DNA from: a virus
DNA length: 25,029 bases
Strand: one strand, 5' to 3'
Virus record (IMG/VR): IMGVR_UViG_3300018080_000564
Span: 1 to 25,029 of that record
Shown here: in pieces, positions 6,463-15,103 of the stretch
Numbering within the stretch: the stretch's first letter is position 1
How the letters are laid out: each line of letters opens with the position of its first letter
Position numbers and translations under genes: made by a program
The notes under the pieces: generated by a model
The model's input: the letters and a program-made list of their open reading frames with translations, nothing else
Told to the model about the DNA's origin: nothing
Databases searched by the model: none

Positions 6463-7511
6463 TATGGACCTCCCCAGCTACCAGAGCCTCTTTCCCACTT
6501 AACAGTGAGTCCATTGTCACATGTCATTTGTCCAAATAACTCATCAGGTACATCACCAGGGTCACTCGTTACATCGAAAGTGGTCGGATTAATATTATAA
6601 GTGCTTAAATTGGAAGTTGAACGTTGGAAGAACTCTCTAGTGTCAGTGAATTTGTTTCTTGACCACTGTCCATAAGAACTCCATCCAGCTATCCCCGCTC
6701 CTACTCTAGCTCTACCGACTTGGTCAGTTTGTGAAACTGTTGCTCTTAGATATAAGAAGTCAGTACCAGCAGAACTAGGTGCTCTCCACCATTCGTTGTA
6801 TGTGAAAGTATTGTATGTATCATAGGAGTATCTACTAGTACATACCGCTTGCGTTACTCCGTTAGTGAAATCACAACCAAGGAAAGTAAAGTAATCTACT
6901 CCACTAGCAGTACCCGTTCTGTTGCTTGCGTTGATACCAGTAATAGTGACATGGACTCTAGGATTGGTATTGCCAGAGCAGTCTGGACATTCTAATACTC
7001 CAGGGTCAGTGCTCGAAGAGCTTGAATCAACAACTTCAGAACTTGATGATTCCGATACAGAAGATGAACTTTCACTATAGTCATCGGAAGAACTGGAATC
7101 AGATGTCGATGAATCAGATTCTGAAGTGCTAGATTCCGAATATCCCCCAGAGGAACTGCTGTCAGACTGCGATGATGATGATATACCCTCAGAGGTACTG
7201 CTGGATTCAGAGTTACCATCAGATGAGCTAGAACTGCTCTCACACAGTACATAACCATGATTCTCTTGAGAGGATGAGGATGACTCAGAAGTAAATCCAC
7301 CAGAAGAGCTAGATTCACTATTTCCTTCTGATGAAGATGATGATGAAATCAAACACTGAGCATAACGTTCATGGAGTTCAGTTGAAGAAGATGATGATAA
7401 TCCAAAAGAAGACGAAGAACTTGACGATTCATCACAAGTATAGGTTAAGTGTCCAGGTGTATTGTGTAACAAATGCCCAGTACTTGAATCATATTTTAGA
7501 TGATCCGCCAT
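6462..7511 (-). CDS. Ser-rich adhesin-like tail protein, copy 1
   Basis: This 349-residue protein has a short N-terminus (1-27) unlike the other two copies. A long Ser-rich region (29-167) is interrupted by small islands containing Cys (TELHERYAQCLI and QENHGYVLC). The C-terminal domain begins CPDCSGNTNPRVHVTI and carries FLGCDFTNG in place of the F-x-G-x-x-W-x-N-G of its paralogues, and it ends in LTVKWERGSGSWGGP. It is the most divergent of three tandem paralogues. GGGAG lies nine bases before the ATG. Long Ser-rich stalks separating a base from a distal domain resemble bacterial Ser-rich adhesins in layout, but I see no cell-wall anchor or signal peptide. A virion role is inferred. Confidence 0.65.
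   Translation of the reverse strand: MADHLKYDSSTGHLLHNTPGHLTYTCDESSSSSSSFGLSSSSSTELHERYAQCLISSSSSSEGNSESSSSGGFTSESSSSSQENHGYVLCESSSSSSDGNSESSSTSEGISSSSQSDSSSSGGYSESSTSESDSSTSDSSSSDDYSESSSSVSESSSSEVVDSSSSSTDPGVLECPDCSGNTNPRVHVTITGINASNRTGTASGVDYFTFLGCDFTNGVTQAVCTSRYSYDTYNTFTYNEWWRAPSSAGTDFLYLRATVSQTDQVGRARVGAGIAGWSSYGQWSRNKFTDTREFFQRSTSNLSTYNINPTTFDVTSDPGDVPDELFGQMTCDNGLTVKWERGSGSWGGP
7011..7427 (-). repeat. Long Ser-rich tract in the first adhesin-like gene
   Basis: This stretch encodes residues 29-167, with Ser runs separated by EGN, GGF, DGN, EGI, GGY, DDY and two Cys-containing islands. Codon choice for Ser is mixed. Confidence 0.8.
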
Positions 7512-7530
7512 TAACTAGTTCTCCCTTTAA

Positions 7531-8592
7531 TTAGCAAGGCTCAGCCGCATCAACTTCCGACCTTACTTCACTACTTATTGAAATTAAATTCCCTAAATTA
7601 TCGAAGTGAAAGTCTCTGAAATATGCGTAAATCTTCTTATCTCCAGTGTGATAATAACTTGTTCCAGTCTGTAAAGTGACTTTTACGGCTTCTGTGGAGT
7701 CTCTATTCCAACCTGAGTCAGTATATGCGGCCTCTTGATGCTCTCCAGTATAAGTGAAGTCAGTATAAGAGCAAGTCGAACCATCATCAGCCATTAAGTC
7801 GTTAAAATATTGGTCTGCGTGGATATCTCCAGTATGCCAGACAGTTATCAAGTTGTCTGTTTCAACTGAAACAAGTGGAACCTTAATTTTACGTTCTGAA
7901 CAAGAGGTATCTTCAACCTCAGTAGGTCTAGAGGTTGCTGAGTCCATTCCATCAACAGTGAATGTTCTATTTATTACATCAAGAGTTATTTCACAGTAGA
8001 TCCACAGAGGGTTAACAAGATTAAATATTGTCTCTGAGGCTGTTTCTGAAAGGTTAATGCCATAAACATCTCCTTCATGCATTCTGAGCTTCTGAACGCC
8101 ACCATCGTCTATTAGTTGGTGAGAGAATGACTCTGGAAATACTTGGTTAGCTGGCATACAATACCACCTAAGATTACCATCCTCATCTGACATCTGAAAA
8201 GTCATTACGATTGTGTCATTAGGAATTCTTTGAAGAACGGTATCACCATCATAATATGGAGCAGTTAGTGAAGACAAGTCGATGATTGGTTCATAATAAT
8301 CTTCTTCAGAAGTAGAAGAACTAGTCTCTAAACCCCAATAAATAGGAGAATCCGCATCTTGCCAGTCCGCATTACTATCAAATACAACTTGAATACCAAC
8401 ATATGAAGCTTCCTCAGGATAGTCAGGCCAGTCAGAACCAGTGTATTTCCCGATGATCCTCGCAAAGAATGGGTAGAAATGTTCTTCTCCTTGGTGAAAC
8501 TCTAAATGAAGCCTTTTGTTTGAAAATTCACTATCTTCAAGTAAATTTCTAAGTTTCTGAATACTCTGGTCTGTTAGTGCATTCTTTCCCAT
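7531..8592 (-). CDS. Tail/baseplate protein, unknown family
   Basis: This 353-residue soluble protein lies just after the probable distal tail gene and just before the Ser-rich adhesins in transcription order. It starts MGKNALTDQSIQKLRNLLED, continues with beta-rich sequence, and carries a minor Ser tag (TSSSTSEEDYY) at about residues 90-100 that resembles the tags on other virion proteins here. AAAGGGAG lies upstream of the ATG. I do not recognise a domain. Position between distal tail and fibre genes suggests a baseplate or tail-tip component. Confidence 0.6.
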   Translation of the reverse strand: MGKNALTDQSIQKLRNLLEDSEFSNKRLHLEFHQGEEHFYPFFARIIGKYTGSDWPDYPEEASYVGIQVVFDSNADWQDADSPIYWGLETSSSTSEEDYYEPIIDLSSLTAPYYDGDTVLQRIPNDTIVMTFQMSDEDGNLRWYCMPANQVFPESFSHQLIDDGGVQKLRMHEGDVYGINLSETASETIFNLVNPLWIYCEITLDVINRTFTVDGMDSATSRPTEVEDTSCSERKIKVPLVSVETDNLITVWHTGDIHADQYFNDLMADDGSTCSYTDFTYTGEHQEAAYTDSGWNRDSTEAVKVTLQTGTSYYHTGDKKIYAYFRDFHFDNLGNLISISSEVRSEVDAAEPC

Positions 8593-8607
8593 AATTTTCT
8601 CCCTTTA

Positions 8608-9555
8608 TTAGAATGTTGTTGGAAGTCCCAAAACATCATAGTCACTTGCCGCTTGTAAACCAAACAACATCCAACGAGAATTCGCTATTCTTGTAGCAGG
8701 GTCATTACCTGCAACTGGATCACCTGCTCCATCAAGTGGTACTGGCTGGTTAGGTAAAGCACCATTCTTCCAACGAATTACTTTTCCATTTGCTCTCTGC
8801 CATCCAGCATCCAATATCTTAGCTAAGTGAGAATGAGGGTCCCAGAGGATTTGGAAGTTAGTGTCATAATACTCTTCACCATTGTTCTCAGTCTTTGTTA
8901 CTCGAATATCCTCAATATAGAATTCATATTTGTCACCATCCAATCCAGCTATAGTAACAGAATCGTCATTACAGACAGTCACATAACTCTGAAGCTCTTT
9001 TATATTTGAAATAGTGCCAATGTCTGTTATGTTAGCGAAGTTCTTTTGCAGGTTGATCCTCACTTTATTAAGATATTGTGGTGGAGTTGGGTCGAATGGG
9101 TATCCAGCAGAATTGAAGACAAGTCTGTTTGCCGCAGTGTCGATAAATTTACCAGCAGGTAATCCACTGTCGATACCAGCAGTAGCTGTTCTTGAATATT
9201 GTGGAAACTGCTGAACAACAGCAGATGAGAATGTAATATTCCAAGGTCTTGAAGTTGGTAAGCCATACCAAAACTTGTCGCTTTCATAATCACATCTGAT
9301 TTGATAGAATTTCAGTTCCTTCTCTGCTTCGAATACTTCGACTGTATGCTCAAACAGTATCAAGTCCGTACTTGTACCCGAATAAGCTGATCCAACGTCA
9401 GGAAGACCCGCTGTAACAGCGTCAGAGACCAATGAATCTAGGTCAGTATAACTGGTATTGGAATAAACAAAATAAGCTTTTACACCAGTTTGCTGACCAT
9501 TTACGTCATTTACATATTCTCTCTGAAAATTTTGTTGTAAAAAGGTGATAGCCAT
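8608..9555 (-). CDS. Probable distal tail or baseplate protein
   Basis: This 315-residue protein is encoded directly after the tape measure gene, the usual position of the distal tail protein. AAGGAG lies five bases before the ATG. The sequence is beta-rich with no membrane segment. It contains a Trp-rich patch (FWYGLPTSRPW) near residue 100 and a C-terminal LDAGWQRANGKVIRWKN. I see no clear sequence match to the Dit family, so the call rests on gene order. An alternative is a tail-tip hub protein. Confidence 0.55.
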   Translation of the reverse strand: MAITFLQQNFQREYVNDVNGQQTGVKAYFVYSNTSYTDLDSLVSDAVTAGLPDVGSAYSGTSTDLILFEHTVEVFEAEKELKFYQIRCDYESDKFWYGLPTSRPWNITFSSAVVQQFPQYSRTATAGIDSGLPAGKFIDTAANRLVFNSAGYPFDPTPPQYLNKVRINLQKNFANITDIGTISNIKELQSYVTVCNDDSVTIAGLDGDKYEFYIEDIRVTKTENNGEEYYDTNFQILWDPHSHLAKILDAGWQRANGKVIRWKNGALPNQPVPLDGAGDPVAGNDPATRIANSRWMLFGLQAASDYDVLGLPTTF

Positions 9556-9564
9556 ATTTACTCC

Positions 9565-11604
9565 TTAAATGTTTGCTAATTGGATGTCAGTTTTCACTCC
9601 ATTCTTCTGGAGCTTACGCATGATCATCTCAATATTTTTAGTGTTTTTCTCAATTGCTTTTTGAGGATTTTGGGCAGGTGGTTTCTGTACCAGAGACTTA
9701 TGAGCCTCTAATGAACCTTTCTTCATAGCAGGTGCTAACCAGTGTGCTCTTTCTCTATTTTCTGCTTGACGTTCCTCTCTACGATTCCTCTTCAATTCCT
9801 TCCTTTCCTTCAGAAGCTCTTTAAGTGTCTTAGAGAGACCAGAAACCCTTTCCTTTTTTTCCATTTTTCTAATTGTTGGCCCCACATCTCCAAATCCAAT
9901 TGTTCCAAAATCAGAGGATGGTCTAGAAGGCAACCTATTAAACTCTCTTGTGAGTTCCCTTTGTTCTTTAAGTTCACGTTCTCTCTTGATTCTCTTTGAT
10001 TTCTCAAGAGTACGATTAAGAATCACATCAAGGTCTTCTCCACCATAAACAATGTTTTGGCTTTGCTCGAAGATCCTCTTGCGCCTGATTTTCTTATTGG
10101 CCTTTGTCTTTCTCATTGACTCACGTTGTTGTTGAGAAAGTCCCTTATTCTCAACGTTCTCTTGGAAAATTAAGTCCCTCATTTGACCACCAGTTAGAAT
10201 ATTTAAAAAGTGGTCTTGAACTGCTGTGCCAAATTTCTTAACATTTTGAGCAGTTTCACTTTTTGCGATAGGTTTGATTACTTCATTGTTAAAATCAGAC
10301 ATCAAACCTGTTAGTAATCCGATTGAAGCACCAATGCCATCAAACAATTTCTCAAATGCAATACCAATAAGTGGAATGTTCTCAAGAACCTCTTTAAAAG
10401 TATTGACAAGAGACTGGTCCATACCCATGTCTTTTGCTTCTTTGTTTAGAGCGGCTAAACCAGCGAAGATAGCAACTAAACCAGCCAATGCCAGAGTAAC
10501 TGGACCACCAGACATGATTAAATTACCAAGCTTAGTGAACATCGAAGCTAAATTACCAACACCAACCTTTAATCCAGCCATAACTGTAGCAAGTCTACTC
10601 ATTTCTGCTGGGAGGATCACAGAGACATTCTTAGATATTTGCTTAGTCATGAATTTTGGAGCTATTTTCCCTGCCGCTTTTTCCAATCCTCTTGCCGCTA
10701 ATATACTCCCTATAATTCCACCTGCACCCACTCCTCCTGCGGCTACAGCCCTTCCTCCAGGTGTTTGTACAAATTGTTTGAAGTTTTTAAGAGACTGAGT
10801 GAGTTGTTCAATAATGTTCTTAAGTGCATCAGCAAAACCAGTTTCCTTAAGTGTAATTGCGATAGCTCCACCAAGTTCTTCCTTGAAGTCACCCCAAGCA
10901 TTCTTCATTTGACTCATTTGACCACCAAAGGTCTTAGCCATGGCTTCAGAGGCTCCACCAAACTCACCTTCCAATTCTTTTAGAATGACTGCCTGAGCTT
11001 GAGCTATGTTGTTTCCCTCCATAAAGGACTTAATCATGTCCTTTTGTACCTGCGTGAAGGAAACTCCAACCCTAGATAGGGCTGTAATGCCCTTTACAGG
11101 GTCGTTAAGGGCCTTTCCAACCTGAATCGCACCTGACTTCAGGTCTTGATCCAAGACGGCTGACATGTCTAATATGGCCTTCTGTGCTCTTTGGAAGTTA
11201 ACGCCGTTGATTTGTTTGAAAGTTGCAAGAAGAGCCTGCATGTTGATGATAGTCTCATCACCAAAGGTTGTGATTTGTTGTAAGTCTCTAGCTTGTTCTT
11301 GAAGTTGTTTTGAAGTGAATCCTGCGGCTCTTCCAGTCGCCTTAAGTACTGCGTTCAGTTTCGCAACTGCTTTTTGTTGTTTATTGAATGCTTCAAGTGA
11401 CTCTTTAGCAAAATCAAAAGCTTTCTTTACTGCTACAACAGAAGCACCAATCGCCGCAAAGGTTGCAACGCCTGATTTTTTCACTTTATCAAAGCCTTTA
11501 GGCATCTTGCCAAGACTCTTGGACGATTGGTTAAGCTTCTTGTTGAAGTCTCTGTCGTCTATAGAGAGAATGGTAACCACTCTTCCAGCTATTACGGTAG
11601 GCAT
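9565..11604 (-). CDS. Tape measure protein
   Basis: This 679-residue protein is the longest in the window. It lies after the tail assembly chaperone pair, as tape measure genes do. It has a helical N-terminal region (about 1-270) with repeated Ala, Lys, Gln and Asp, including SKQLQEQARDLQ and a segment (AILDMSAVLDQDLKSGAIQ) typical of the TMP_2/TP901 type. Hydrophobic Gly/Ala-rich segments lie at about 275-300 and 365-390, and the C-terminal region is strongly basic (KANKKIRRKRIF, KRNRREERQAENRER). It determines tail length by spanning the tail lumen. The usual rule of roughly 0.15 nm per residue would give a tail near 100 nm. GAGAGG precedes the ATG by seven bases. Confidence 0.9.
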   Translation of the reverse strand: MPTVIAGRVVTILSIDDRDFNKKLNQSSKSLGKMPKGFDKVKKSGVATFAAIGASVVAVKKAFDFAKESLEAFNKQQKAVAKLNAVLKATGRAAGFTSKQLQEQARDLQQITTFGDETIINMQALLATFKQINGVNFQRAQKAILDMSAVLDQDLKSGAIQVGKALNDPVKGITALSRVGVSFTQVQKDMIKSFMEGNNIAQAQAVILKELEGEFGGASEAMAKTFGGQMSQMKNAWGDFKEELGGAIAITLKETGFADALKNIIEQLTQSLKNFKQFVQTPGGRAVAAGGVGAGGIIGSILAARGLEKAAGKIAPKFMTKQISKNVSVILPAEMSRLATVMAGLKVGVGNLASMFTKLGNLIMSGGPVTLALAGLVAIFAGLAALNKEAKDMGMDQSLVNTFKEVLENIPLIGIAFEKLFDGIGASIGLLTGLMSDFNNEVIKPIAKSETAQNVKKFGTAVQDHFLNILTGGQMRDLIFQENVENKGLSQQQRESMRKTKANKKIRRKRIFEQSQNIVYGGEDLDVILNRTLEKSKRIKRERELKEQRELTREFNRLPSRPSSDFGTIGFGDVGPTIRKMEKKERVSGLSKTLKELLKERKELKRNRREERQAENRERAHWLAPAMKKGSLEAHKSLVQKPPAQNPQKAIEKNTKNIEMIMRKLQKNGVKTDIQLANI

Positions 11605-11657
11605 GTGTATACCTCTCTGATTCTCATGATTATCTTAAATATGGGTAAATGTCAATG

Positions 11658-12049
11658 TTAGTCACCAACATTCACTCCACTCTTCTTCAGTTCCTTATTT
11701 AGATCCTCAATCATCTGCTTATGTTTTTTACTATTTCCGCCCATAGCCGCAGAAATACCAACTATAGCACTCAATTGTTTCTTCTTTAAAGCTATCTCAT
11801 CCACTTCTTGGAATTTCAGGATACAATTCTCCAGTGAAATTGGTTTTGGGTGTTTAGCAAAAGCAGAAAGTATCGTATATATAGCTTGACAAACTGTGGC
11901 AAACTGGTAATCAAAACGCTTTTCACCACGAGGTTCAGATTGGATATAATATTTCCACAAAAAAATCTCGCTGGCTTCCATTTGGTCTATCTCAGCAAGA
12001 GACTTTCCAAGCATGCATGCCAGCGAGAGCTTCCAGCTATCTTCTGTTA
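11658..12049 (-). CDS. Frameshift-encoded part of the tail assembly chaperone (gpT-like)
   Basis: The open frame starts right after the A9 run that ends the 12047-12376 gene and is reached by a -1 shift. The fusion then reads KKK-ITEDSWKLSLACMLGKSLAEIDQMEA and continues to residue 118 of the frame counted from the first ATG (12014). The segment SLACMLGKSLAEIDQM...FLWKYYI resembles the gpT-type (DUF4035-like) extension of tail assembly chaperones. The later part contains a Lys-rich helix ending KKSGVNVGD. It has no convincing ribosome binding site of its own, which supports translation by frameshifting. In lambda the G and G-T products act together on the tape measure protein before tail tube assembly. 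Confidence 0.75.
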
Positions 12050-12376
12050 TTTTTTTTTGATATCGTCTTCAGTGTTTGAATAAACCAACTTGAAGAACTG
12101 TTCTACCACCATGGCACAGAATCTAACTGGTAATTTTTCAATGTCTTCTTCCTCAATGACTTTTTCGTTGTTTTTATCAAAAGTGAAATTCAGAAGAATG
12201 TATTTGGCTGTTTCGAAGATGACTTTAGCTTCATCTACATCTTCACCTTCTTCAAACTTCTTTGAGTGCTCTTGAAACTCATTGAGTTCTTTCCAATTGA
12301 GCTTCTTCAACCACAATTCCACTTCATCAACAACAACTTTTGTCGTCTGAATCCCAATAAGGTCTTTGATCAACAT
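12047..12376 (-). CDS. Tail assembly chaperone (gpG-like)
   Basis: This 109-residue, helical, acidic protein lies between the tail tube and tape measure genes. It ends DDIKKK at a run of nine A directly followed by TAA. The long form is made by a -1 slip there. GGGAG precedes the ATG. Sequence similarity to named chaperones is weak, as is usual for this family, so the identification rests on position, size and the frameshift. Confidence 0.8.
   Translation of the reverse strand: MLIKDLIGIQTTKVVVDEVELWLKKLNWKELNEFQEHSKKFEEGEDVDEAKVIFETAKYILLNFTFDKNNEKVIEEEDIEKLPVRFCAMVVEQFFKLVYSNTEDDIKKK
12050..12058 (-). promoter_or_regulatory. Programmed -1 frameshift site (A9 slippery run)
   Basis: On the minus strand the sequence ATC AAA AAA AAA TAA ends the short chaperone. 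It contains the canonical slippery heptamer A AAA AAA. A -1 slip joins a frame that stays open to 11658. No strong downstream pseudoknot was identified by eye. Confidence 0.75.
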
Positions 12377-12411
12377 AACTGTATCTCCCTTTGTTAGTTA
12401 GTTAGTTAAAA

Positions 12412-12837
12412 TTACGAATAACTGGGCGGTGTCTCAACAAATGAACCGTTCTGATTCGTTACCATAATCGTACCAGTTGCTTCCCATACGTCTTCGCCAA
12501 AACTTGCTTCATTTGGCACGAATGAAGATAAGAATCCCCAAACAGTGTCAGTTCCATAAGTTCCTGCGCCAATTCCACTATAATCAAATGTGATAGCTTG
12601 GTTAGTGTTGATTTCTGCGATAATTCCTGCCATATCTGATGGTACAAACTTAGCAGTGAAAGAAATATCAGGAACTCTCTTCAACGTGGTTGGCAAACCA
12701 GTTGTATGAGTGTTATTTGCAAGAACAGTTGCATCCAACATTCCAAGACTTTCTACACCAGGAGCACCTACAGAAACTAAATTCAAGGTACAAGACCCAA
12801 CAGTCACGTTGATACCTAAAGCATTAATTACTTCCAT
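12412..12837 (-). CDS. Major tail (tube) protein
   Basis: This 141-residue protein has beta-rich sequence with few charges (MEVINALGINVTVGSCTLNLVSVG described by its start MEVINALGINV). Gene order places it as the tube: it follows the tail terminator and precedes the frameshifted chaperone. A central stretch (VPDISFTAKFVPSDMAGII) fits the conserved beta strands of tube proteins. It lacks the Ser-rich tag found on the neighbouring tail terminator. AAGAGG lies upstream of the ATG. The intergenic stretch before it carries a 15-bp palindrome and a TTGACA box. Confidence 0.8.
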   Translation of the reverse strand: MEVINALGINVTVGSCTLNLVSVGAPGVESLGMLDATVLANNTHTTGLPTTLKRVPDISFTAKFVPSDMAGIIAEINTNQAITFDYSGIGAGTYGTDTVWGFLSSFVPNEASFGEDVWEATGTIMVTNQNGSFVETPPSYS

Positions 12838-12860
12838 TATATTACCTCTTTTGTAAGGTT

Positions 12861-12875
12861 TTACTTATTAAGTAA
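12861..12875. promoter_or_regulatory. Palindrome TTACTTATTAAGTAA beside a TTGACA box
   Basis: This is a perfect 15-bp palindrome with one central base. One base to its right is TGTCAA, the minus-strand TTGACA (12877-12882). The same ACTTA-W-TAAGT core next to TTGACA occurs before the portal gene (20343-20353 and 20360-20365). It may be a repressor or regulator operator overlapping a promoter, but no -10 fits here. Confidence 0.4.
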
Positions 12876-12898
12876 GTGTCAAATCGTCTTTGACCATA

Positions 12899-13435
12899 CT
12901 AAACTGAAGACGAACTGGAGCTATAGTCCTCAGATGAGGAAGATGACGAATCACCTTCTGAACTAGTGCTAGAACTCGTCTCGGCTTCTCCAGTTTCATC
13001 AACAAATCTAATTGAAGAAAAATTTGCAGTGAAGATTGCTCTGTTATGAGAGTCTCTAGCTATGTTATTTGGTAAGTTGTTCAACCAAGATGTCACTGTA
13101 TGATTACTTCCATCAACAGTTACGTCTCTTCCTCTCTTTTCCAGTGAGGATCTAATTGAACTCATTACACTATGACCAGCAGTGTAAGAATTATTTCTAA
13201 CTCTGACTTGGTAATTTCCTATTTCGCCACTTCTGTAGTTTGTATTATTTGATGTATTGACAGTTGTATCTGCTAATCCACCAGTATCATAAATGGTGAT
13301 TGTATTATCTCCGATACTTTGAGTCGAAGACCTGTCTGGCTCTTTCCCTACAAAAATACTGGTTCCGAAAGTGCCTAAGCCATCAGCTTCGAGTATTTTA
13401 GCAATAAGGAATGGTATTGGTGTATCATAACTCAT
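12899..13435 (-). CDS. Tail terminator protein with Ser-rich C-terminal tag
   Basis: This 178-residue protein is placed by gene order between the gp10-like protein and the tail tube, the position of tail terminators in siphoviruses. Residues 1-150 are an alpha/beta domain with GNYQVRVRNNSYTAG in the middle, as in tail terminator/minor capsid families that read YQxRVR. Residues 153-177 are almost all Ser, with TSSEGD and EDY inserts. The ATG overlaps the stop of the gp10-like gene by four bases (ATGA), implying coupled translation. The Ser tail is unusual for a tail terminator, which must fit within the head-tail interface, so the tag must either be displayed outward or be disordered. Confidence 0.75.
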   Translation of the reverse strand: MSYDTPIPFLIAKILEADGLGTFGTSIFVGKEPDRSSTQSIGDNTITIYDTGGLADTTVNTSNNTNYRSGEIGNYQVRVRNNSYTAGHSVMSSIRSSLEKRGRDVTVDGSNHTVTSWLNNLPNNIARDSHNRAIFTANFSSIRFVDETGEAETSSSTSSEGDSSSSSSEDYSSSSSSV

Positions 13436-13782
13436 TTGATTTTTCCTATTTTTTCGGCAACCTTCTTAAATACAGTGTTCGCTTTCTCATATGTAGCAAC
13501 TTCTAAAAACTTGGCTTGACCACCATTAGGGTGAGAGTTCTCAAGATCTTCGTGAACATAAAGTGAGTAGTCCTGATTATAACGAATTTTGAATTCATCT
13601 TCACCTGACCTGATTATGTCAGTCTCCTTAATCATCCTACCAGTTTCTCTAGGTGCAAGTCTCTTTGAATAATCAAGAATCTCAACTGCACCTTCCTTGG
13701 TTCCCATTTCAGCTTGAAGATTTGCGTCCTTAGCATATTGCTTAAAGAACTTTTGAACTTCATTTACTCCATTTACACTCAC
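13432..13782 (-). CDS. HK97 gp10-like tail completion protein
   Basis: This 116-residue protein carries the hallmarks of the HK97 gp10 family: an N-terminal helix with VQKFFKQYAK, the segment SKRLAPRETGRMIK (the family's APxxTGxL-type motif), YSLYVHEDLENSHPNGGQAKFL and a C-terminal Lys-rich helix. It acts in tail-to-head joining. The start codon is GTG at 13782, two bases after the upstream stop, with GGGGG as the likely ribosome binding site. Confidence 0.85.
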   Translation of the reverse strand: MSVNGVNEVQKFFKQYAKDANLQAEMGTKEGAVEILDYSKRLAPRETGRMIKETDIIRSGEDEFKIRYNQDYSLYVHEDLENSHPNGGQAKFLEVATYEKANTVFKKVAEKIGKIK

Positions 13783-13783
13783 G

Positions 13784-14119
13784 TTAGTCCCCCAAGATAT
13801 TTTTATAAACCACTATCGAACCATTAGGAGTTTGACTCCTTTGATTTCTTCTAAGTCTATAAGCACCTTCTTGATCTTGCGGATTCGCTTCAGTTGAAGT
13901 CCCTCGATATAAGAAACTGTTTTGCACTAATGGAGTGGAAGAATAAACAACAGCATCAGAAATGAATTCTTCACCTTGTTCATCTTGAAAATTATCAACA
14001 ACGTCCTGCCAACGAACTAAAATCTGAGAAGGAGTGCTATAAGATAAGTTGCCATAACCGTCATTCGATGATGGAACCCATAATGTTGCTGTTTCTGTGA
14101 GTAAACTGTTAAAACTCAT
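13784..14119 (-). CDS. Head closure protein (SPP1 gp16-like)
   Basis: This 111-residue, mostly beta protein has features of the head-tail connector stopper family: an N-terminal TATLWVPSSNDGYGNLSYS, a RWQDV motif, the FISDAVVYSS strand, and a C-terminal IVVYKN. The family plugs the portal channel after DNA packaging and forms the surface to which the tail docks. AAGGAG lies five bases before the ATG. A 9-bp hairpin separates it from the connector gene. Confidence 0.8.
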   Translation of the reverse strand: MSFNSLLTETATLWVPSSNDGYGNLSYSTPSQILVRWQDVVDNFQDEQGEEFISDAVVYSSTPLVQNSFLYRGTSTEANPQDQEGAYRLRRNQRSQTPNGSIVVYKNILGD

Positions 14120-14133
14120 ATTTTCTCCTTATG

Positions 14134-14163
14134 TTGTCCCCTGAGTGTCAAGTGAGGGGACAA
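14134..14163 (-). promoter_or_regulatory. Intercistronic 9-bp perfect hairpin
   Basis: TTGTCCCCT (14134-14142) and AGGGGACAA (14155-14163) are exact reverse complements around a 12-base loop. The loop contains a minus-strand TTGACA. No T tract follows, so it is more likely an RNA stability or processing element than a terminator. It lies between the connector and head closure genes. Confidence 0.6.
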
Positions 14164-14171
14164 GATTTTTA

Positions 14172-14984
14172 TTAAATTGTGTACCTTTTGTAGGAATCGA
14201 GAACTGCATAACTCTCAACCGAAATATTCGAACTTAGAGTTTCTTCAGATGCGGTATAAAGTGTATAACTGTAATCACCAACTTTCTCTGATTTGATATT
14301 TCCAGAAATAGTCGATGCTCTATTGTTATATGCCGATATCGTGATTTTGATTGTTGCGTGTTTTAGATCCGCAGGAAATGAAGCAGTAGCATAGCCTCCC
14401 TTATAAATTACGACACCTTCATTACAACTTACAGTGGTCTCATGAACATATACACCCTTTTGGGCTGAGTCCATGTAGTCATTAGCTCCAACCACTTGAA
14501 TCAAATTGGAACTGTTGATGTTTGCTAAATATGAACCAGGATACAAAGTACGTCCATATGTGTTATTAACACTGGATGAAAGACTTGCACTCCATCCAGA
14601 TTCTGCTGTAATTGCACTAACAACTCCATTTAGATCCAAAGCAGTAATGTCTATGTCTGTTTTTGTGTAAGTGTTAATTAAAGAAAGGGTGCTGATAGTG
14701 TCATTAATTCTAATACTTGATAATGCATTTGGAGGGGTTACCTCAAGAACATCTTCTCTACCATAAAGACTGGTATAAATGTATTGAAGAGGATTATCTA
14801 AAAAGTAAGTATTATCAACTACACTAACTCTTTGAGCATAATCAGCTTCAGTGAAAGTGGTATCGCAGTAATTCTCAATATGTTTGCATACTGCGTCTAT
14901 GATGTCTGAAAGGACTGCTTCCTCTGATGGAGTGTATGTAACTCCAGTATAAGCCGAAACGTCATTTACTGTAATCCAAGACAT
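14172..14984 (-). CDS. Head-tail connector protein (gp6-like adaptor)
   Basis: This 270-residue protein has an N-terminal helical region typical of the gp6/adaptor family (SEEAVLSDIIDAVCKHIENYCDTTF) and a C-terminal piece (PADLKHATIKITISAYNNRAS ... KSEKVGDYSYTLY) that matches the family's usual ending. The central 100 residues are a beta-rich insertion, which makes it longer than the compact adaptors of about 100 residues. It forms the ring under the portal. AGAGG lies six bases before the ATG. It is the first gene after the strong terminator following the capsid genes. Confidence 0.8.
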   Translation of the reverse strand: MSWITVNDVSAYTGVTYTPSEEAVLSDIIDAVCKHIENYCDTTFTEADYAQRVSVVDNTYFLDNPLQYIYTSLYGREDVLEVTPPNALSSIRINDTISTLSLINTYTKTDIDITALDLNGVVSAITAESGWSASLSSSVNNTYGRTLYPGSYLANINSSNLIQVVGANDYMDSAQKGVYVHETTVSCNEGVVIYKGGYATASFPADLKHATIKITISAYNNRASTISGNIKSEKVGDYSYTLYTASEETLSSNISVESYAVLDSYKRYTI

Positions 14985-15013
14985 GATTTGCCTCTTGTTG
15001 TTTTTTATATCTT

Positions 15014-15059
15014 CCTAATATAGTATACTTGACAAAATAAAACCATATGTTATATTAGG
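15014..15059. promoter_or_regulatory. 9-bp inverted repeat framing a plus-strand promoter-like sequence
   Basis: CCTAATATA (15014-15022) and TATATTAGG (15051-15059) are exact inverted repeats. Between and over them, on the plus strand, TTGACA (15029-15034) is spaced 16 bases from TATATT (15051-15056). That promoter would read back toward the capsid terminator, antisense to the operon. On the minus strand I found no convincing -35/-10 pair for the tail genes. Confidence 0.4.
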
Positions 15060-15103
15060 TTAGGTACAGACTGAGGAAAAACCTCAATCATGTGTAAAGT
15101 CAA

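Noticed and set aside
4623-7511. Diversity-generating retroelement or CRISPR origin for the repeat genes
   Set aside because: No reverse transcriptase, template repeat or spacer-like structure is present. The repeats are coding and in frame.
10274-10798. Plus-strand 174-codon frame opposite the tape measure gene
   Set aside because: It is a long antisense frame produced by the composition of the tape measure gene, without a ribosome binding site.
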